55,367 nucleotides of DNA from an uncultured Clostridia bacterium (GTDB lineage: Bacteria > Bacillota > Clostridia > TANB77 > CAG-508): NCBI GenBank assembly GCA_947631915.1, contig CANRNC010000014.1:1-55367 (forward strand), read 5' to 3'. The notes under the pieces are model-generated. The model was not told the origin of the DNA. It saw only the letters and a program-made list of their open reading frames with translations, and searched no databases. A program made the translations under genes and the position numbers. Shown piece after piece: positions 51,201 through 55,367 of this stretch (positions are counted from its first letter, which is position 1; every line of letters starts with the position of its first letter).

Positions 51201-53248
51201 CAAAACAAGTGGAGGTAAAGGCAACTACAACAAATGAATATGCAACAGTAAGAATAGATTATGGAGATACTAAAGTACATGAAACAGAAGCAACGGTTGA
51301 TGTAAATACATCACCAAAGAAAGTAACAATAACGGTAATAAGTCAATCAGGAGAAACAGCTAGATACTACTTATACATAAGAATATTAGAAAACAGTACA
51401 GAATTAGATAGAGTAGTAGTAGATAGTGAAGATGTAACAAACTATGATTATGATACAAAGACATATACAGCAATAGTAGAAAACGGAAAAGACACATATA
51501 ATGTATTCCTAATGGCAGTAAATCAATCAGCTACAGTAGAACTATATGATGGAGAACAATGTTTAGGAACGGATACAGGAAACTTAACATGTGATGTAAC
51601 ACTAGAAGAAGGGGAAGAATCACACAATTACATAATAAAAGTATACTTAGAAGATGGTTCAGAATATAGTAGTGAATACACATTAGAAGTATTAAGAATG
51701 TCAAACGATACAAGTTTAAAACTAGTGGAAGTAGATGACATAGAAAGACATCCAACAGAAGCAGATCATACTATATATGAAGTAGGAATATCAAAGAAAG
51801 CAGAAACAGCAAAGATAAGAGTACAATCAACGAATAAATTTGCAATGGTACAAATATCAGATTATGAGAAAGTAAGAAGTGGAAACACAGTAAATGTAAA
51901 ATTAAGCTTAACAGAGCAGAGAATAACAGTGCCAGTAGTAGTAACAGCAATAGATGGAACAACAGATACATTTAATATAATACTAATAAGACAGTCAGAT
52001 GATGCTACAATAGGAAGGGTAATAGTAAATGATACAGAAGTGCAAAATGTAGATGGTGTATATACATATTATATGCCAGCAAATGAATATAATGCAGATG
52101 TAGAAATCTATTCAAATGATGAAAATTCGACAATAGAAGTAGATGGATATTTAGATGTAGGATGTTTACAATTTGATGAGTTATTTGATGATGATACAAT
52201 AAAAGTAGAAAAGAAGATAAAAATAACATCAGAGGATGGAAGTACACAAGAAGAATACACATTAATCTTATATAAACAAACGCAAATAATAGGAGCAATC
52301 ACAACCGAAAACCTAGAACAAAAATATACAGCAAAGGTAAAACTATATAAGAGAAAGAAAGACGGAAGTGAAGAAGATGCAGAAGAAGTTGATATACTTG
52401 ATAGAACAATAGATACAGAAGACAATGGAACTTATGTAATGGATATAACAGAAGTAGGAACATATAAAGTAGTAGTAGAAAAGCCAGGATACTTAAGTTA
52501 CACAGTAGCAGACATAGAGATAACACCAGGGTTAATAGTAGAAATAAAAGAACATAAACTACTAGCTGGAGATGTAGTTCAAGATGGGGAAATTGAACTA
52601 GATGACTTAGTAAACTTAAATGCAAACCTAAATACAAACTTAGAAACAACTATAGATGAAGAAAATACAGAAGAAAAATCAATATACGACTTCAACGAAG
52701 ACGGAACAATAGACTTAGAAGACAGAAAGATATTACAGAAAAATTATGGAAAGAAAAATGAAGTAGAACAATGGGTAAAACCAATATCAACACTAATGTC
52801 AAAAAACATCCGCTCAATCGGAACATTCTCATTACCATTAAAAACTGAATATAGAATTTCATCAAAATATGGAGAAAGAGAAAACCCTGTAACAGGCGAA
52901 AACAAACTACATGCTGGAATCGACTTGGTAGGAGAACACCATGGAGAAATCCTATCAATAGCAGACGGTGTAGTAACATATGCAGGAGTACAAAACGGAT
53001 ACGGTAACTGTATAGAAATCAAACATATTGTAAATGGGGAGACAATATATAGTTTCTATGCACACTTATCAGAAATAGATGTAAAAGTAGGAGAAAAAGT
53101 AAATAAAGGAGCAGTAATAGGACTAGAAGGAGGAGCAGAAACAGATCCAAATCACGGAACATCAACAGGACATCACTTACACTTCGAGATAAGAACCGCA
53201 AGCGGTTCAGGACACAGCATAGATCCAACAAAATACATAGAATTCTAA
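36280..53248 (+). CDS. Giant RCC1/GLUG/cadherin-like/dockerin/M23 protein 3, putative lipoprotein (one +1 frameshift)
   Basis: About 5,655 residues in two open frames: 36280-39645 (frame 1, ends TAG) and 39617-53248 (frame 2). Start ATG at 36280 has AGGAGG at 36267-36272. The N-terminus resembles genes 1 and 2 but reads LMLIACGK, a proper lipobox (L-I-A-Cys31), where they have Gly. Approximate residues: GLUG-type head 88-427 (GGISGSSSYKISGCYNKA pattern); Ig-like; RCC1 517-890; Ig-like; second GLUG head 996-1325; Ig-like; four RCC1 blocks to about 3155; about 21 cadherin-like repeats 3240-5333; carboxypeptidase-regulatory-like domain; dockerin-like pair 5426-5495; M23 peptidase 5511-5655 with HAGID and HLHFEI. 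Three repeat-derived segments are translated inside it. The 67-codon ORF starting at its stop is spurious. Confidence 0.88.
39617..39645 (+). other. +1 frameshift site in gene 3 (CGG codon 39637-39639)
   Basis: Frame 2 has a TGA at 39614-39616 and frame 1 stops at 39643-39645. The string is GTA CGG AAA TAG. Removing C39637 gives GVVGNSLGTIVNCG, which aligns without gaps to AIVGRNEGTILNCG of the first GLUG head of the same protein. CGG is codon 1120. Confidence 0.85.
40327..40351 (+). repeat. Palindromic repeat inside gene 3 (Ig-like domain after head 2)
   Basis: TGTAGGGGCAAATTGCAATGTGCCC variant translated as Val-Gly-Ala-Asn-Cys-Asn-Val-Pro. The matching domain after head 1 has unrelated residues here, so this looks like an insertion. 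Confidence 0.88.
42222..42255 (+). repeat. Fragment of the 118-bp foldback element inside gene 3
   Basis: Matches the right part of the foldback element (CGCTTGG...GCGGAGCAAAATTTACTGGG) at 30 of 34 positions. It is translated as Leu-Gly-Thr-Ser-Ala-Glu-Gln-Asn-Leu-Leu-Gly within a loop of an RCC1 block. Confidence 0.8.
46000..52280 (+). repeat. Cadherin-like beta-sandwich repeat array of gene 3 (about 21 units)
   Basis: Openings such as LEKVTVNGQDA, LQRVIVNGKDA and LSKVTVNNVEA mark 21 units. The first units align closely with those of genes 1 and 2; middle units have diverged most. Confidence 0.75.
50968..50992 (+). repeat. Palindromic repeat inside gene 3 (cadherin-like repeat)
   Basis: Another TGTAGGGGCAAATTGCAATGTGCC copy, read as Val-Gly-Ala-Asn-Cys-Asn-Val-Pro-Gly in the same phase as the copies at 34888 and 40327. 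Confidence 0.88.
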
Positions 53249-53255
53249 TGAAGGG

Positions 53256-53284
53256 GCACGGAGAAAATCTGTGCTCTTCTTTTT
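53256..53284 (+). terminator. Terminator of gene 3
   Basis: Stem GCACGGA with TCTGTGC (53256-53262 with 53268-53274, one G-T pair), followed by TCTTCTTTTT, eight bases after the stop codon. Confidence 0.65.
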
Positions 53285-53320
53285 GGCACATTGCAATGTT
53301 AGACATCGAGACGAGAAAAG

Positions 53321-53390
53321 AGACACGGGGACGGAGAATATGTCTGTTGATGTGTCTGTTGACGCAGACATTTTCTCCGTCCCCATGTCT
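53321..53390. repeat. Facing pair of REP-like palindromes
   Basis: Copies at 53321-53345 and 53366-53390 lie in opposite orientation and could form one long hairpin between gene 3 and the ATPase gene. Degenerate fragments of both repeat families (53285-53320) precede them. Confidence 0.85.
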
Positions 53391-53447
53391 ATTGAAAATG
53401 AAAAAAATGGACAAAATCCAAGAGTTTTTTCATAATTTTGAAAAAAG

Positions 53448-53476
53448 TTGACTATAATAATAAAAAAGGGTATAAT
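53448..53476 (+). promoter_or_regulatory. Promoter of the ATPase gene
   Basis: TTGACT (53448-53453), 17-bp spacer, TATAAT (53471-53476). The short leader carries GGAGGAG at 53487-53493. Confidence 0.8.
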
Positions 53477-53498
53477 ATAAATAGTTGGAGGAGATTTT

Positions 53499-54722
53499 AT
53501 GGAAAGAATAAAAAGAGAAAATTATTTATCTATATTAAAAAACTTCAAAGATCAACAAATTATAAAAGTAATAACAGGAATCAGAAGATGTGGTAAATCT
53601 ACTTTATTAGAGTTATTTCAAGACTATTTAAAAGAAAACGGAGTAACAGATAACCAAATTATATCAATAAATTTTGAAAATGCAGATTATGAAGAATTAC
53701 AAGATAGAAAAAAATTATATGAATATTTAAAATCGAAATTAGTGAAAGGTAAAAAAACATATATATTTTTAGATGAAATTCAAAATGTTGGTGAATTTGA
53801 AAAAACAGTAGATAGTCTTTTTATTAATAAAGATGTAGATTTATATATAACTGGTTCAAATGCTTGGCTTTTATCATCAGAGCTTGCAACATTACTTACA
53901 GGTAGATATATAGAAATTAAAATGTTACCTTTATCTTTTAAAGAATATTTATCAGCATTTGAAGACAAAACAGATTTATCAAGAAAATTTAGAGATTATT
54001 TACAATATAGTTCATTTCCACAAGCTATTCAATTATTTAAAATTAATCCGGAAAATATTAATTTGTTTTTAGATGGAATATACAACACAATTTTATTTAA
54101 AGATGTTATGCAAAGAAAAGGAATAACAGATAAAAATACTTTAGAAAGAGTAACCAAGTTTTTGTATGATAATATAGGAAACAGAACAAGCATGAAAAAT
54201 ATAAGCGATAACATAGAAGGACTTGAAAAAAATAATTCATATAATACAGTTTCAGCTTATGTTCAAGCACTTATAGATAGTTATTTTGTATATAAAGTAA
54301 ATAGATATGATATAAAGGGAAAAGAATTTTTAAAAACACAAGAAAAATATTATGCAGTAGATATCGGACTTAGGTATTATATGTTAGGTCAAAGTTCTGG
54401 TAAAGACATGGGACATATATTGGAGAATGTGATATATCTTGAATTATTAAGGAGAGGGTATGAAGTTTATATTGGTAAATACGATGATTTAGAAGTGGAC
54501 TTTGTAGCAAAAAATTCAGAAAATACAATTTATTATCAAGTAGCATTAACAACAAGAGAATCTAATGATGTCAATAGCAGTATATTACAGAGAGAACTAG
54601 TACCCTTGAAGAAAATAAATGATAATTATCCAAAATATATATTAACGTTAGATGATGACCTAAAGACTGATTTTGATGGAATAAAGAAGATAAATGCATT
54701 AGATTGGTTATTAGAGGAATAG
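53499..54722 (+). CDS. AAA family ATPase with C-terminal DUF4143 domain
   Basis: 407 residues. The AAA_14-type ATPase domain has Walker A GIRRCGKST (residues 27-35), Walker B YIFLDEIQ (88-95) and a TGSN sensor-like motif (118-121). The C-terminal part matches DUF4143, with GHILENVIYLEL (305-316), EVDF (332-335) and YYQVAL (345-350), a restriction-nuclease-like fold whose usual final Lys appears replaced. Such proteins are common as single genes in gut Bacillota and Bacteroidota; their function is not settled, so no role is assigned. The gene has its own promoter and Shine-Dalgarno site (GGAGGAG, 5 nt before ATG). It stands between giant-gene units and shows no link to them. Length is normal for the family and the frame is intact. 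Confidence 0.92.
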   Translation: MERIKRENYLSILKNFKDQQIIKVITGIRRCGKSTLLELFQDYLKENGVTDNQIISINFENADYEELQDRKKLYEYLKSKLVKGKKTYIFLDEIQNVGEFEKTVDSLFINKDVDLYITGSNAWLLSSELATLLTGRYIEIKMLPLSFKEYLSAFEDKTDLSRKFRDYLQYSSFPQAIQLFKINPENINLFLDGIYNTILFKDVMQRKGITDKNTLERVTKFLYDNIGNRTSMKNISDNIEGLEKNNSYNTVSAYVQALIDSYFVYKVNRYDIKGKEFLKTQEKYYAVDIGLRYYMLGQSSGKDMGHILENVIYLELLRRGYEVYIGKYDDLEVDFVAKNSENTIYYQVALTTRESNDVNSSILQRELVPLKKINDNYPKYILTLDDDLKTDFDGIKKINALDWLLEE

Positions 54723-54785
54723 TGGTAAAACTCGAACAATAATAAGTTTGACATTTGATAATTTACCTTTTAGTAGAACAATATA

Positions 54786-54868
54786 AATAGCTAAAAAATA
54801 GAATTATATCTGTGTAATTCATAAGTTAGAAAGAGATACAACTGTAAATAATGTATCTCTTTTGTTTT
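54786..54868 (+). ncRNA. Short RNA D, decayed orphan copy of RNA C
   Basis: Nearly the same specificity segment (54804-54825) and terminator stem (54830-54839 with 54853-54862) as RNA C. TTGACA is present at 54748-54753, but about four extra bases break the -10 box, so transcription is doubtful. The facing micropeptide gene and its terminator are replaced by REP copies. Confidence 0.4.
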
Positions 54869-54886
54869 ATACAAATTAAAAGAGAT

Positions 54887-54976
54887 AGACATTTTCTCCG
54901 TCCCCGTGTCTGGCAGAGGAAGCAAATGAATAGACATATTCTCCGTCCCCATGTCTGATTCTCCGTCCCCATGTCT
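54887..54976. repeat. Cluster of REP-like copies, inverted orientation
   Basis: Full copies at 54887-54911 and 54932-54956, then a partial tandem copy to 54976 and a fragment after it. The spacer GAGGAAGCAAATGAAT (54916-54931) is the reverse complement of the sequence following the REP at 35728, which shows a local inversion. Confidence 0.85.
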
Positions 54977-55003
54977 GACCCATGTCTGTAACGAACAAAA
55001 GTG

Positions 55004-55207
55004 TTGATTTTATGCGGAAAAAGTGGTATAATATATATAGATGGTAAAGAGATAATTTTAATAAAAATATATTAAATTGGGAGTTGAAAAAAGTGGTAAA
55101 TTGTATAGTAAGGATATGTTAGAAAAATAGAGGCCATTATAATAAAATGTAAAGACTCCGTTCATAAGTCTACTCCCAATTTCCGTAAAGAAAATTGGGA
55201 TTTTTTA
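55004..55207 (+). promoter_or_regulatory. Third copy of the conserved leader, probably of a fourth giant gene beyond the window
   Basis: Promoter TTGATT (55004-55009), 17-bp spacer, TATAAT (55027-55032). AAATTGGGAGT (55074-55084) pairs with ACTCCCAATTT (55172-55182), and the terminator is at 55175-55199 plus T run. The sequence to the window end follows the DNA upstream of genes 2 and 3, including a second promoter (TTGAAA 55319, TATAAT 55341). Only the leader is in view. Confidence 0.6.
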
Positions 55208-55367
55208 ATATGCATGTAACTAAAAAGATAACTAAATTTAACATAAAACGACAAAACATGTAAAATGAAGTTCCGTAAATACGTATAAACCAAGAGAAAA
55301 TAATGGAAAAAACGTACATTGAAATAAGAAAAAAATAAATTATAATAATATATATATTATAAATTAT

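Noticed and set aside
2832-52649. Many long Leu-rich minus-strand ORFs inside the giant genes
   Set aside because: Shadows of ATA/AGA/GAA-rich coding sequence on the + strand; no start signals or domain patterns.
53248-53451. 67-codon ORF overlapping the gene 3 stop codon
   Set aside because: Made of terminator and REP sequence, without a Shine-Dalgarno site or similarity to a protein family.

Overview
The window comes from an AT-rich Bacillota genome, most likely an uncultured gut Clostridia. The evidence is strong Shine-Dalgarno sites, TTGACA/TATAAT promoters, AGA/ATA-dominated codon use, and families (RCC1, cadherin-like beta-sandwich, GLUG, dockerin, M23) typical of such organisms. No rRNA, tRNA or taxonomic marker gene is present, so the assignment is an inference.

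Three tandem paralogous giant genes on the + strand fill almost all of it: gene 1 (1-16945, 5' end cut by the window edge), gene 2 (18916-35344) and gene 3 (36280-53248). Each encodes a secreted protein of about 5,500 residues with one plan: export signal; interchangeable 'head' cassette; Ig-like domain; RCC1 propeller; Ig-like domain; second head cassette; four more RCC1 propellers separated by Ig-like domains; a stalk of about 20-22 cadherin-like repeats; a small regulatory-like beta domain; a dockerin-like Ca-binding pair; and a C-terminal M23 peptidase with intact HxxxD and HLH motifs. The two head slots of one protein always hold the same cassette type: glycine-rich type alpha in gene 1, glycine-rich type beta in gene 2, GLUG-type in gene 3. 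An AAA ATPase/DUF4143 gene (53499-54722) sits between gene 3 and what is probably a fourth unit, whose leader begins at the right edge.

Each giant gene is broken once by a +1 shift. At all three sites one extra C before a Gly codon creates an in-frame CGG, followed by a stop within two codons. Reading by eye, I found no other in-frame CGG in these genes. This is either a +1 translational frameshift at an unused codon or a systematic consensus error.

The intergenic regions are repeated units. They hold (i) convergent modules of a strong-promoter short RNA (+) facing a 32-35 aa micropeptide gene (-), where the RNA carries a segment complementary to the start-codon region of its own facing micropeptide; two modules look intact and two have lost the peptide to repeat insertion; (ii) a conserved leader with a promoter, mutually exclusive hairpins and an intrinsic terminator before each giant gene; (iii) two families of small palindromic repeats, one of which has also entered the giant coding sequences in frame. 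The best candidate for an undescribed system is the antisense-RNA/micropeptide module; the tandem giant proteins with matched head cassettes come next.
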